A stretch of DNA of 64,000 nucleotides from the NCBI RefSeq assembly GCF_050296195.1, contig NZ_JBNKRB010000008.1; one strand, 5' to 3'. The notes under the pieces are model-generated. The model had not been told where the DNA came from and made no database searches. It saw only the letters and a program-made list of their open reading frames with translations. Below are positions 31,801 to 33,699 of this stretch, in pieces; position 1 is the stretch's first letter, and every line of letters starts with the position of its first letter. This DNA is from Gynuella sp050296195. Lineage in GTDB: Bacteria; Pseudomonadota; Gammaproteobacteria; Pseudomonadales; Natronospirillaceae. The translations under genes and the position numbers were made by a program.

Positions 31801-33165
31801 GTACCGAGCTTTCTGCCAGCCAAGATGCTCGACAAGTTGTCCCAGAGAGTTATACCGATACTCATTGACAGAGCCAGCAGCGCTGACTTCGAAACGTAAA
31901 TTTCCGTGACTGTCATATATTCGACGCTCTGTGGTTGGTTCATCCGCCTGCTCCTCACCACTGCCATCGGGGTCTGGTATCAGAAAAGTTGTTCTGGTTA
32001 ACCAATGATTATGTTCGTCATAAGTTGTTTTAATGGTATTACCCAGAGCATCCCTTCTGAGTATTTGATTACCCTGTTGATCATATTCGAACGTAACAAC
32101 ATAACCACGGGCATCGGTTACTGAGATGACATTATTATTGTCATCATATGTATATGTGGTAACGGCTCTTTGGCCATCCACAGCGGGGGTCAGCACTTGC
32201 TCTATCTGACCTGTAGCACCGTAACGATAAGTCCATATCTGCTGGTTGGCATCTATGATAGTGGTACTACGACTGTCCAAATCATAACTGAGAGTAGTAC
32301 TGTTGCCATCGCCATCGGTGACACTGGTCAATCTCCATTGACCGTCAATCTCCTTATAATCAAATGACTGGACGATACCAGAACTGTTACTGACAGAGGC
32401 CAACCGCTGAGAATCACCATGATAAGTATAAAAAGTTTGATATATTTGGCCATCTTCAATACTGCCATCTGATGGTGTCAGATCCATTGTGACCGACACC
32501 AGGCGCCCAAGAATATCGTAAACATATCTGGCACTGGTGATAAGATGGTTATCGCGATTGAGCTGAATCGAAACGACTCTACCGTCACTATCGTATTGAT
32601 ATGTTAAAGTTTGTTGATCTGCCGATACGATGCTCTCTAGCTGGCCTGAATCATTGTAGTTAATCGTACTGGTCTGATTATTAATATCACTGAAAGCAAT
32701 CAACCGCCCATTGCTATCAAACACTTCAGTGTTACCACTACTTCCATCATGCCATATCCATTCATTATTGCCGCCTTGACGAACCAGATAGTCGTAAGCA
32801 CCTTCACCATCTGTCGTCACAAAGCGACCACTGACAGCATCCAACAAAAAACGTGATTCAGTACCATCAATATCTATTCGTTTAATCTCACTGGCACTGA
32901 TAGCCACAAGACGCTGGCTATAGCTTTGCAAGAAAGAACCACCTCTGGCATCACCTCGAATACCAAGGCTGTTATAGATCATGGATATAGAAAAATCAGT
33001 TCCTTGAGTAACAAAACTGTCATCTTCACGGGCTATTACCAGATTACCATTTGAAATATTGACGGTTAATTGTTGCTCAGAACCATTACTGGATGTCTTC
33101 AGAGGATTTACAGTTAATTCAGATCCCAGTATTCCCAAACCTTCATTGCCAATAACAGTAATCAT
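1075..33165 (-). CDS. Giant Rhs/YD-repeat protein with internal RTX block and C-terminal nucleotidyltransferase-like toxin
   Basis: One open frame of about 10,696 residues, likely above 1 MDa. The start is ATG 33163-33165, with AGGGA eight bases upstream, in preference to an upstream GTG at 33204. No classical signal peptide is seen. Order from the N-terminus: a 90-residue unique head; YD repeats (about 32.7-30.93 kb); 18 RTX-type modules (30.87-20.9 kb); an Ig-like linker (20.89-20.68 kb); YD repeats; LamG-like domain; YD repeats; P-domain-like segment; YD repeats; Ig/FnIII-like block (8.14-6.49 kb); YD repeats; LysM; hydrophobic stretch; pretoxin; nucleotidyltransferase-like tip. YD repeats of Rhs/Tc proteins are known to form a shell around a toxin. 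Here the shell is unusually long and interrupted by other domains. No type I, VI or two-partner secretion gene is visible nearby. The role is inferred to be contact-dependent or secreted competition. Confidence 0.9.
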   Translation of the reverse strand: MITVIGNEGLGILGSELTVNPLKTSSNGSEQQLTVNISNGNLVIAREDDSFVTQGTDFSISMIYNSLGIRGDARGGSFLQSYSQRLVAISASEIKRIDIDGTESRFLLDAVSGRFVTTDGEGAYDYLVRQGGNNEWIWHDGSSGNTEVFDSNGRLIAFSDINNQTSTINYNDSGQLESIVSADQQTLTYQYDSDGRVVSIQLNRDNHLITSARYVYDILGRLVSVTMDLTPSDGSIEDGQIYQTFYTYHGDSQRLASVSNSSGIVQSFDYKEIDGQWRLTSVTDGDGNSTTLSYDLDSRSTTIIDANQQIWTYRYGATGQIEQVLTPAVDGQRAVTTYTYDDNNNVISVTDARGYVVTFEYDQQGNQILRRDALGNTIKTTYDEHNHWLTRTTFLIPDPDGSGEEQADEPTTERRIYDSHGNLRFEVSAAGSVNEYRYNSLGQLVEHLGWQKARYNLADLAEDEALTESQLSQWGQEQSKSGMSLVTYTYDGSGQLFTSTEYDVVDEEGTGVENDQTKYFTYEYDVYGQLRTRAIIRGSELEVKLFNYDGIGRLISEIDPLSAATVYTYDDAGQQLTVKYANQSTEITAYDHAGRTISKTLASATGATQYNSQYRYDANGNLVAQQDANGVRSYQFFDARNRKIATVDGTGAITQYSYDANDRIIKTTVYANRVNAQAWWRDDGTVPTTLSDTGITASDNDRISENHYDAAGRRILSSDPNGLLTRYYYDGASRLIKTEEIDSSVQDFQSALISINNERRNIEKINVNAFGTDQNDVIEGNIQKDTLYGYDGNDKLYGYDDNDILRGGSGNDSLFGHDGSDSLYGDSGNDILSGGANNDYLKGGSGDDYLIGGSGNDTLFAEYGNDTLQGNTGNDRLYGSRGVDVYLFNKGDGWDTIYTYEYFYDSLQNGHEDVLKFGAGITKDDIRVTRNGHDIRLGLKGTSDGVTINNFFSRTTAEIGKVAFEDGSSWGVTDLIDLSVVATDGNDRLWTIGEYTNLNGGEGNDTLTGSDADDTLVGNAGADSLDGNNGNDVLIGSIGFDTLYGGGGDDILEGGEGNDNLNGGTGSDTYIFEDGFGQDYLNNSSESASRDKRMDIVRFGGSLSPENARLYRSGTSLMIGFIGKEDRLELAYFYHPSYQNTLINQVEFSDGTVWTVDDLRELAKREADYNQTLYGDVNVSNSIDGGLGNDTIYGENKADQLIGGRDNDSLYGRGDNDTLIGGHGNDYLHGESGDDILVGGIGNDTLYGGAGNDVYSFSAGFGQDLLYNEESSDSRIDVIRFDDTIQSRDVSLHISGNDLILSVVNTTDRITIGGFEQYDFAQINEIQFADGTVWHLDEIILRSTQGTGHDDSLYAYDEGSSLNGAEGNDALHGSSNGDTLQGMYGYDSLYGSYGNDLLIGGAGNDRLYGDNGNDTYIFEAGFGQDYISNNDSTSVSSRADVVDFRGELSDNDFWAIKSGYDLIIQSRTSGDRLIINRYFYSNFKSNYYINEIRFSNDVVWNASNINSIVDLHKAENPALAVVDITGDSSDENLKGGDYRATIHGGDGNDVVQGSYGDDRLYGDAGNDQLTGGGGNDQLYGGSGNDSYYFSVGFGQDTIYESSGNADTYGSNADRIIFDNTIMADDIEVSRNGTALVLIHRPSGDQITVDSFFKEPAVVNITEIVFAEGVRWSVDQLKEMVLTGDYHDQIVRGYGSGDTLLGLEGADSLYGNAGDDVLIGGTGSDHLYGGVGNDTYVFDLGFGSDTIHNYADSELDLNERLDKISFGPSIQVDNVKLSRNANRDLIITFNDSSDRLTVVDFFHDGDINTQYRIDQISFADDTTWSAKDIRQKVLVGSHLNDLLYGYNEESNLSGGYSNDTLYGNQQNDVLNGESGSDSLFGAAGNDELYGGTGSDRLYGGDGDDHLEGGLGNDWLVGSSGSDTYFFAKNFGSDTIYNTGENNDAIGSAPDVIEFSADFSPDMIRVSRTNNDLVLRVKDADDNITIREFFVSGSQTNARIDAVKFVDGTTWNYQQLRAMSEIGSAESEQMWVLNSGHTLDGKGGNDRLNGSDGVDVLIGGSGNDTLSAYAGNDTLFGGSGNDSLWGNAGQDILDGGLGNDSLRAGAGNDTLIGGVGNDYLGGEEGSDTYFFSRGFGNDTINNALYNSDIFGQQTDIILFDTDISASDIKATRSDNDLILSFIGKEDSIRVYSYFSEDFKGNHTINEIRFADGTVWTTDSIARLVIETNDADNNVYGYANKSDVIYGRGGNDTIHGDSGDDILDGGDDNDSIYGGAGNDYLAGGTGVDTLWGKDGDDYLKGQEGNDKLYGGNGLDTIDGGSGGDTLYGWYGNDTLIGGSGNDVLYGEYNSDVYRFELGFGQDMIYEIANESTAGDFDVIEFGENITLDDLNFRRSGGSLVISINNSEDVLTISSFYSNWKAHNAYIIDEIRLADGTTLDPDQINALAQITHGYDDLVYATPEASTLDGQDGNDNIYGSGSADLLNGGTGNDSIRAGSGNDIISGDAGHDSLYGENGDDYISGGLGNDTLSGWGGNDTLVGGAGNDMLWGDAGDDVYLFEIGFGKDVIENNGANGDFDIIRFGAGIDSDNAALKRSGNDLYIFFAGSDDSIKVDDYFRDNATSIDVISEIQFANGTVWTISDVKSMVQESFGFNQNLYVDDVTQTLEGGQGNDNLYGGAGDDRLSGGGENDTLRGGAGNDLLVGGDGHDSLTGDDGDDNLYGGLGNDSLSANSGNDLLVGGTGDDYLDASNGNDIYYFDIGFGNDYINNYHDDSGSVDAIVFSEAIKPSDIVFYRYGNELRLKHLESGDTVRVRDYLDSRYAIQEVRFESDGTVMTMDDLKAEVIKPKDTDDRLRGYSEATFIDGGAGNDTLHGLSANDTLNGGSGYDTLYGGAGADILWGGLDSDSLYGEAGADIYLYGINQGKDWIYGQRDEDTLRFDDSIKADDLLLGRYGDNLDIVVIQNGVKVGHVVLVNQFRESSSSYAGVSKVEFADGLVWDAKLLRALTLQGNDEDNNLVAYSSNDLLQGKGGNDSLQGGAGADTLEGGDGKDILLGGTGNDLLSGGRGEDKLYGEAGADVYLYDINEGTDWIYGQRSEDTLRLGDHINPDEVQLLKYGNHVGVIIRQNDVEVGRVIVSNQLASSDSGVKQIEFSDGTIWNASEIRTRVQPVDDSYSSLYGSDSVDHLTGGEWNDRLYGREGDDTLAGGGSNDSLYGEAGADTYIYGAKQGTDWIFGQRAEDVLRLDDSIKPEDVTFVRDSNNLDLIVTQNGAEVGRVVLVNQAYDGSSSHTGVSQVEFANGTIWNNDEIRARALIGDNSNNTLTGYNSNDLIQGNSGSDQLIGGPGEDTLLGGSGHDRLYGGNGNDTLHGGLDDDSLYGESGADIYLYNAFEGKDRIYGQREEDILRLGENIKPEDVSFRRYGSNLDLFVHQEGVEVGRVVLVNQAYDSNTTYTGVAQVEFADGTVWSDEQIRAMAMAGDASENNISGYNSDDTLYGFEGSDRLYGGQGNDEILGGIGHDSLYGGSGNDLLDGGIENDSLYGESGNDILVGGTGTDNLYGGEGDDIYQFGIGFGHDSIDNNYAVAAGSTQVDIIEFDDTISSGDITARRQGNDLYLYHVNGHDQIRVTNYFYQSSTTHHLINEIRFADGTAWGLDEVRDLVLQQLNTNETLIANQNDQNIKASFGNDNLSMDAGLTGVTLDGGTGHDKLYGNDEVNLLIGGSGNDSLYGHSGNDQLSGGIGSDSLYGEDGDDLLVGGPDNDYLEGGKGNDTYFFENGFGWDRINNYAIYSDKELDKIQFGESVSINDVILRRGGDSLYIYIEGSEDGMEVINFFNQDGTQTYAINTIEFSTGEIWNLEDIKARVITPTHANDKLYAYADGTVIHSGEGNDYLRGAAGNDTLYGEQQTDSLYGGSGDDDLYGGDDRDYLTGESGHDRIWGDSGVDTLYGGSGNDLLFGGEGNDRLYGDADDDTLIGGAGNDYLWGGDGADEYRFERGFGHDTIENTISHNYSNSEKPGERPDVIRFASDIKSTEISLHRNFDDLIIKLIDSDDQILVKQYFKDDGTTHYYVDRIEFADGVVWKFDDVVRLVESQTNYQRTTFSWQVGDALSDLQAYFRLDDEIFVPILPLTNGYEVEFNHLEAGEHRFTIEYRDADGNVQYRSEDQFIVTDESTEERISVFNTTEAHSVTRSTEYRYDADGNLVRSIDAEGYLTEYQYDASGNQTQIIRRANKVDSIDQNVVASSKDQVSRTLFDTYNRKIAQLSAQGKLTAWNYDEIKHSVTETQYSEFIASSQFDAALADLISAASGSNDQATTQIFDANDRLIQTIDNYGTLTDYRYDEMGNLLETRTGHSATSTTEQRIERVRYDDFGRVIGRLNAAGSALYRDTMTQSEVDALYAVYGEHIRYDALGRQISVTDAGGNTQYRYYDASGQLRFQINATGEVVENRYNAFGDVIETISYSNRIDANKLTGGELTSTLLSTIGLAVSDNDRHVLMSYSAGGQVASQTDSLGYTSTFSYDSFGQLRYLERQLDSKHTRIDRFNYDLRGLQTESELDVGDLEQNQRTRYDAFGRKISMVDELGQMTTWQYQNAGQIVHTINPAGEISTIVVDAFNRAIEQRNQGVAGTETVIRTQYNDQDHTLTVTSAEGISVTQIFNRLGEKVKVIDGNGLITRYEYTVEGQLDRVVRELSDGDQILSDNDYDQAGRLLDSRDANGVRTHYQYDAGGRVLTRTVDADGLKQVTEYTYNAFSQTLQERIQEIDGSIIISVTEYDQKGQVSRVIQDRDGQSNITEFSYDAQGRQTTLKSNVGTSEETLNRYRYDALGRMLSQTLDAEGIAQTISYQYDGLGRLVQKTDAGGSRTRYVYDAQGRQQFEIDDLGGVRETVYDDQGHVAAEIHYAREIVLTGLSATIDADDVYDRLEAFAGLDQIERFVYDQDGRLRYQVDAAGWVTESRYDQNGNVIATLQYRDQESFSAPVVSIAQAQAAVVDNLVLEQHRYFYNRLNQRVIEVDNSGQVSVRSYDAKGQLNSKYQYVTQFDLSNVLAAADQQSARTLIDTLLSDSQEVVVPNRYFYNGKGELIVQLDAAGLATTFSYDARGNRLSETRYDVSVAVSDTTTLEGLQTQLSAISATHKRSRYFKYDGLNRNIEIIDANGQATKNWYDANGDLVARQSAGGGISRSVYDALGREIYRIDAEGGVIRSDYDASGHVIHQVQYVNRIDIGGLGTQVSVDELNLLLATDASDEVSWFAYDALGRQIYQVDANGYVSETRYEGTLGQLTANNKVIDDGYDHHVIDTIRYDRAIDLSTVMDADGIHGALESLGYSEDKWHKVDWQGAYFTRTFTDASGQAIYQINSEGYLSAYEYDQDGHVIRERTFAEPVSFDELTSVAAVDAYLNRGWASVSGGYEALVQYFEPEILLNFDNQADDQSASGIASIQHGGLTYGESLHQGDGKSLQLNGTDSWLDISDALNGLRTGDDLAISTWFSTEAGEGQTGSNVLLSASNDVFGGKRNQSLVVSVTPSTGELVIQVANSTQNKTEVLDLGLADGQAHHLVLNFEGDNGYIDVYVDGKLLFTVTSLPAVVWTEADTLSIGQQFQNGNGTAGEFFRGNIDGFALIHQQLSSDAVRDLYQAGLMGQISGSRNHEISSEVVRQYDAAGRLITETVDPDGLNRTTQYSYNGKGELITQTDAEGHEDWFIYDDAGHLRYTLESVGTQAQYQAEGAVSTSTEYRYNGFGERIAEIHYASPIYFQTTGAEKADQLSVADFSDVQLSTADQVNYLAYDALGRVHYQVNGLGQITELNYDGNGNVIQQVRYDKALDLGKTVLDQAGIQAALDMLYPDDNLGNSQIVSSFYDAVNHLRFRVDASGAVTEWRYDAEGQQTQQLQYLTPVTLTRGMKIADMVELLADFDYQGNQTFYDRLDRPVFVISASGLITEYRYDLQTGFRDTVIEYAALSFSDLSLDSSVTAAALYSALNSSVAAASSDNRVTHEIRNLLGQVAFIVDAEGYITRQSYSATGEQVFSERYTGFTFADLNVTGSHDPDAIMIAITSKLASLETADRQTSHWIRNHAGQVRYSINAEGAVIEYRYNSLGLKTAEIRYGQTVTEEQIVSGSWQTLLADMDKQTSTFEYDAGGRMVRTTNERGVITEYRYDDFGNNVTEINNVGDNQRMRNRSFDRLGRVIEQSSARAVSEQRDGSRIAYDIFGRKISITDESGATTWFYYDANDRLVYQIDAEGGLTGYQYDALGRVTGETHYATAVVDLSVISGGVIDAALTDQIKQSSADRTIHSHYNHQGELVSKTDAEGYQTQYQYNLFGELIRELQDLELNSLNQSVRQVINEYKYDHRGLLTVRSMDTAGLNLVTEQQYDAFGRQILTIEGGDVIVRTSYDRNGQIIERINGENERRATTYDAYGRVLATTDALGAVTRYQYLENAARVRVTSPEGIITETSSNAYGEKISVTDGNGNVTHYEYDQNGQLIKETRADGSVIQHSYDEIDQRIKTIAANGLVTEYRYDKAARLLERTQIAESEGIKLTTQYAYNAFGEQVRITEPGGKITEISFDRNGQVAQRLVDPDGIRHVQRFSHDGLGNQVLVTEGQLASNGQTMTTELKTVYVYDNLGRLEQEITDPDGTAISTTYVYDYHGNVVQSIQGESLSQYYRYDLAGRETYTMTSTGQIMQKIYDDEGRIIADVLYHGTIALDIWQSDNDFEATLKNLQSTVTRYLYDQDGRLTYKVLADNQVTQYFYDGNGNQIAEKVLDVSIVQLGLLLHNYPLSVQGLGQGRYDYRSAGYTFALGAVEATGASGRLTVNVDIDFPNMYYMELSLIGPDGNSYSLKPYRSNNGENHLQGSFGVDAGDQDVSGSWQLKIKLYSSYSFTLNDWSIDFESVTQKTTEQDFNALAKTEFATADALSITRTVYDVMNRPVFKIDPEGYVTAYQYDVNGNVLATAQCVNPVSVGANPSLAEVAAQLVYDNNQDKITYYRYDALDRLIATADVSGMIDSSDHNSSTLMTQYWYDAAGHVIETGSYQATLLDLASENASFQWLHSSYNIYDTAGRLSAEVDPAGYVIAYQYNASGELLTKIRFADALSMAEINSDADFYAAVTLLTNSQNPDTHVTTYEYDGSGNVTAEIDVFGNRTEYTYDSTGNQVSETNALGYTISYGYDNLGNRISEYHPQVGIENAGLEIRRTFDALGRILTETNNNGLNIQYSYNARGQLITENHNGVIVEHQYDAFGQEIVRIEAKGLDDERIIRSEYDRRGQVIATIDADSQRTEYKHDARGRVIEQINPDGTSVYTAYDGLDRVVVKVDAGGLKTVNQYDIYDHLTVVSQGADDGSLTAGKLFKGDVQTRHYTYDELGRQVAMTDAEGFTTTMEYDAFGNQIRIRSGQYLLADTDPDYSGEKASAVSIETLTFDYDAKSQLVKMTDVHGSTTTYGYDAIGNRTRETSAANKLNGTAARITIDVYNSAGQHIETRQPAGGIIRYEYDQYGNVAYQRQLQSQEPEVWSTIAYSYDSEGRVVTETDDYGAVTRYGYDSRGNVISKSMAYGTSEERTTRSEYDLLNQKVADIDALGNRTEYRYDASGNRIAVIDAEGHQARYYYNDGGQLVAVLDAEGGVTRFDNDIFGNAIGTRQFAQSIDISTIAVQDRYDFDVISALLVESNQDRVIAITYDANGNKQSAMDAEGRVTTWSYSSQGYQLSEVQRDITNLQERATYYEYDASGRLIKFTDVDGVITEYRYDAAGNKVRESIKAPAGSGYTEVMRVTEYQYDLNNREVSRTFDPDGLNIVEGFEYDLAGNKIAYIDGNGNKTTYSYDQNNRVTGELNSLGESKQYNYDSVGNRVAVTDGNGNVYHFVFDQANRIVREIKPSVQVTRFDGESWVSTQQNLVVQHVYDALGNETQTIDADGFKTTRWFNSNGQQIAELNGRNALTAWEYDLFGDKVAEYHYNEFLSDDAHDVTKQPVVTNDHRIAVLMSYDKAGRLSRIDYPQIEHYDLDISANVSVTESLAEIYEAYSYDAWGNAASHRDKNGNLTLFYYDVKQRQIAMVDALGYLTETVYDDQSNVIEQRQYDTPVAVTGLEGGTIPDKGFTFVDESVVTYVISREYDMASRMLKETTPEVETWTRANGAITTRITTTYEYDANGNQIAKTRAAGSNQAVTEYFYFDAANRMFAAVDEQRTLSEFSYDGNGNVVARERYNGRVSSNNFRTEAVSDLRAQISATSGHQLSKIVYDALDQKILEVEKIDGGDVLGGVVYDDNDLVTEYRYDGRNKQTAKIEHEVAAVISLTESQNSDLNGNRQTRVNRNLISWSAYNATGDLIRTVSPDGTGSVFQYDALGNQTLIYTGAVSDYPDVATGVSVVMGDQLTVHWSGESRAYVMSYSDSRLDAVSSTGEINWPVLTENASQSGITSAGETTLSAAPGEDVYFRIITLGRSGNKTVSQEYHVSVPATYQQVEMVTSGDHYAAEVSFNGPVSNPLIQLGGNKYRLVQQSNGRYRAELPRGLSASAKYQVQWTSAGKNYTGETLTMGASEAHYSTATDYSVSYASDTSSGTFNVSMAPVLPNTLINFDSIAVVWEQQLPSDSTETPVVMAQVLSAGEIAAGTAFPVTVEGLVAGDYQVSVRANIDGDEAVLASFNHTLTSNDFDGIASQDYHNNSIALALAGTGSISNPGYALILDGKRIDNVQQGNYLTLSELANQNQYYQLYSGEQVGSTHSLDVTTTLVEIPQKDADGNPVTDTNGDPVMLADHRTAQVELTLDADQIAAMDSNGLTLSWKSASTSLNFDNNQTLTPDADGHYSVDLADLTLDGAYDLKLSYHTQNGTEVLVDWVRFNSADETTSWLDRYSLSLDNHEINGRIYPNGNNLQIAVGLYTGQVKLAAQTLNVNLVLDDTSYSGQSQVSGKDTGYFRKSAYDALGNVVATYNDSGIWTTYKLDAMGNRLETTEWGTEESQLSGKGESHTQYSQYDALNREISHWGITSADGERSVNTKTYDYNGHVIRETNADGSYVSFDYNAVGQLLATRHRAASGGVLREEISRFDQLGRETAKLDALGNGVENVYNSYGHLSAQYVAGTDDHFSFGYDVFGQRTQQIETSNTTQVIRSWYDNAGRLIKQSTGDIATEYLLDSRGNRIRSRFANHDVIEFYDSLSRVVTRIDHHNGRAVVDNMHYDAFGNLISTRDANDHVTSKVYGAFGRLMQETDADGRTTHYSYDDFGRLIREWAPAISLEHIGTMGTKDIRRSYDSRGRLTEIDDIGTGVKTQYQYDDMDRRIREIRTRNGNYSTNEADIRFEYNAMGELVFWHDDYANVAMRYGFTADGQLHSVQGWKDYVSESEKGTQSTYLEYGWSNGRLSQVYDHLSGKHQYYTYYSNGLRKSYDDGSNIYRYSYNANGQVIRSEWQKDGQTWHATWGYDAQGNNVSYQVFAGDEEKQRQNTVFNSEGTRVVRTEEIENNATQEEYTELVWSKDESSDGKHHFMLMKGTRHTDTRSVTTNEYDLAGQITHVDMQNYETKVFTAEDPRYSRTESKRVSHIWDDTTFSASGLKLKETLDGDNTKKARTKTTTTSFEYDSNAHMTRFSKSKDTNGNTEIGDFRYNNDGQIVHRNIDPADKNLKTHNRTYFYANGDAVGDKGTDDKGNQVTNLGTGDYRSVVNISEDFPTSALSSFTATGGETLRQVAANLLGNANLWFILAEANGLSGTDTLKAGQTITVPNSVESGKLDADTHKIYNESEIIGSTMPNVRQKAKSRRCKNFFAIVVMVVVAVVAAAMTAGASMIIMGAALAATSGVVMTTVAVAAAVIASAAVGAAIYAGMNIVQQGILIAADIQDGFDWSQVGEQAVNGAQSGAFAAATAGAGFLSGAAQTFAKVAIQATKIYVNRSAYTDKNGHINNWSGLALQMASLTGTALGDSASQANNTLKQVSEATNWINSHANYISPWLSLAETAISHDGQLTGADWVNAIGQTFNAVVGDNVQGTRYTDVIKRSALETAGAVALSSIDKEAAYSYFENSVATEIGEYAGGKIKQVLKTDTWGQDAMERAKRLRAERKANATVPQPSNTAPIPESSLLEQPLPGERPAVSGKMDVNDSSLLEFQPKNNATSADQPLQTQDSWYRFAGVQLAADGEMTGLTVGDEAAADASISSDIDQHAEEAQKYLSQLRDQYDITLRRGDAMIPTLDGENYDTYTELSHLSLKEVETHLNYLRSQEAVTDDQYAEMYQMLLTNATQDFLQNVDNNYLDMKGLNLSKDEMRQRFVANEFANFKEQAEGLNLNMSAVDYQSLQNDFIRANTPVDPYKELNRIFREADAYGLEMARQIDQSTDNPVWKAVQSGGFWGANNFHALMTAIKDEPGQLVASTLEGGLNLLDDPVGVTGDILSASYDSSRKAIEAAVAGNYAEAAYYAAPVVSTVTPLATSKASISLARKAGSSVRDIAKNYRLEFSPGTLGMNGGGVRIVPNSSVEGVKGNVVNRIESSKKFSITYSNTDLENIVSKGRSLGLDDKTIEDFVYVGSRDAKRLESQDLIQQMDNYVNVVQKRGYPYKFKDAADFSSFKSSLLNELDVAGIPTKDVRIQGSSLRTPNANDVDLAVFVDDAEFYNLVKNGYGSKVRTADKTAFNLKDMSDKEIYQLAQKINENPSQYNAVAKTFKNSVLEGSISSKTKYFKSMNTARKNLTEQYQHLNVEAISVMIRGGNFDLMPNWVVK
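3715..3932 (-). other. Hydrophobic Ala/Gly/Val-rich segment of the giant protein
   Basis: About 70 residues from FFAIVVMVVVAVV to GILIAADI are almost wholly hydrophobic and small-residue rich, after a basic cluster (KAKSRRCKN). This could form two or three membrane-inserting helices, a plausible translocation element between the Rhs shell and the toxin tip. The role is inferred; the composition is seen directly. Confidence 0.6.
4044..4190 (-). other. LysM motif in the giant protein
   Basis: About 48 residues starting GETLRQVAANLLGNANLW and ending AGQTITVPN match the LysM pattern: GETL start, a tryptophan midway, and the (A)GQ-x-IxVP end. LysM usually binds peptidoglycan glycan chains. It sits between the last YD repeats and the hydrophobic stretch, so it could contact the target cell wall during delivery. 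Confidence 0.75.
6490..8140 (-). other. Ig/FnIII-like block interrupting the YD shell of the giant protein
   Basis: About 550 residues lack YD repeats and instead show alternating beta-strand patterns with motifs such as LTVHWSGES, YQVQWTSAGKNYTG and GDYQVSVRANIDGDE, as in FnIII/Ig-like modules. It lies between two YD segments. Probably four to five beta-sandwich modules, possibly for adhesion. The exact family cannot be assigned by eye. Confidence 0.5.
12515..12865 (-). other. P-domain (proprotein-convertase-like) segment in the giant protein
   Basis: About 115 residues running from YPLSVQG to NDWSIDFES contain LTVNVDIDFPNMYYMELSLIGPDG and DVSGSWQLKI in part; this is the layout of the P/Homo B jelly-roll (v-x-i-x-H/FxxxxDLxxxLxxPxG, then GxWxLxv.D...G.l..W.i.f). 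Such domains usually accompany subtilisin-like proteases or act as binding modules. No protease domain is present here. It interrupts the YD shell. Confidence 0.6.
16285..16935 (-). other. LamG/concanavalin-like domain in the giant protein
   Basis: About 215 residues with the hallmarks of a LamG-like jelly-roll: SLQLNGTDSWLDI near the start, LAISTWFSTEAG, the HHLVLNFEG strand, YIDVYVDGKL, and FRGNIDGFALIHQQLSSDAV near the end, followed by DLYQAG. This is a carbohydrate- or protein-binding fold. It is flanked on both sides by YD repeats and may display an adhesive lobe on the shell. Confidence 0.75.
20905..30866 (-). repeat. RTX (haemolysin-type Ca2+-binding) block of about 18 modules inside the YD shell
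   Basis: About 3,320 residues made of modules of some 150-200 residues. Each module has several GGxGNDxLYG nonapeptides, then a YxFxxGFGxDxI stretch and a beta-rich segment ending in a variant of INEIxFADGTVW. Counting that closing motif gives 18 modules. RTX nonapeptides bind Ca2+ and fold outside the cell; the closing segment resembles haemolysin-type calcium-binding-related domains. Placement inside a YD protein rather than next to a C-terminal type I secretion signal is unusual. Confidence 0.9.
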
Positions 33166-33239
33166 GGAAAATTCCCTAAAAAAGCGATATCTAACTGTAT
33201 CCACAGATTGCTTACGATCGTTCAGTCAAAACCTCAAAA

Positions 33240-33335
33240 TTGACAATACGTTTACACAATTAATCTAATAACCCCCTAATAGCTTTTAAAAGAAAACTCT
33301 TTATACTGTGCTGCCTAGCTTTCACTTTAAGGAGG
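33240..33335 (+). promoter_or_regulatory. Candidate promoter region and ribosome binding site for the 33340 gene
   Basis: TATACT at 33302-33307 is a good -10 hexamer about 33 bases before the start codon, although its -35 is weak. TTGACA occurs further up at 33240-33245. AAGGAGG at 33329-33335 is a strong Shine-Dalgarno sequence for ATG 33340. The same intergenic stretch must hold the promoter of the divergent giant gene, for which I see no clear hexamers. Confidence 0.4.
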
Positions 33336-33339
33336 CAAA

Positions 33340-33621
33340 ATGCCCAATAACTTATTTTTCTCCTATGATCTGGTCGAACAGGAAGACCGCAAAGAACAAA
33401 TAGACAAAGCCATTCAAAGCATGGGAAATGCAACTCCGCTAACCAAGAATAGTTGGTATGTGAATTCTCCTATAACCGCTCACGAGGCCACTAGGCGACT
33501 GTCAGGATTGTTAACCGACGAAGATATTCTAGTTGTGGCCGATACTTCGAACGATCAAAGCGCTTGGTTCAACCTCGAGGAAAAGAAAGCACGCAGAATC
33601 ACCCAAAATTGGAAAATGTAG
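33340..33621 (+). CDS. Small SinR/Cas2-like hypothetical protein
   Basis: A 93-residue soluble protein with a strong Shine-Dalgarno sequence. It starts NNLFFSYDLVEQEDRKEQI and has a second strand-helix pattern (SWYVNSPITAHEATRRL) and an acidic ILVVADTSND strand. This arrangement resembles the small ferredoxin-fold proteins annotated as SinR family, which are distantly Cas2/VapD-like. No CRISPR array or cas genes occur in the window, so no CRISPR role is suggested. It is transcribed divergently from the giant toxin gene and is followed by decayed IS DNA. The function is unknown; it could be an RNA-interacting protein or a toxin-antitoxin relic. Confidence 0.6.
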   Translation: MPNNLFFSYDLVEQEDRKEQIDKAIQSMGNATPLTKNSWYVNSPITAHEATRRLSGLLTDEDILVVADTSNDQSAWFNLEEKKARRITQNWKM

Positions 33622-33699
33622 TTTATCCGGCCAGCCAACCGTTTTCTGGCAATGAAATTTTCCTATAGGCTTTTTTGGGCATTCTTTATGAGTAGGTAG

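Noticed and set aside
33340..33621. CRISPR adaptation gene cas2
   Set aside because: There is only a fold-level resemblance; no other cas genes or arrays are present in the window.
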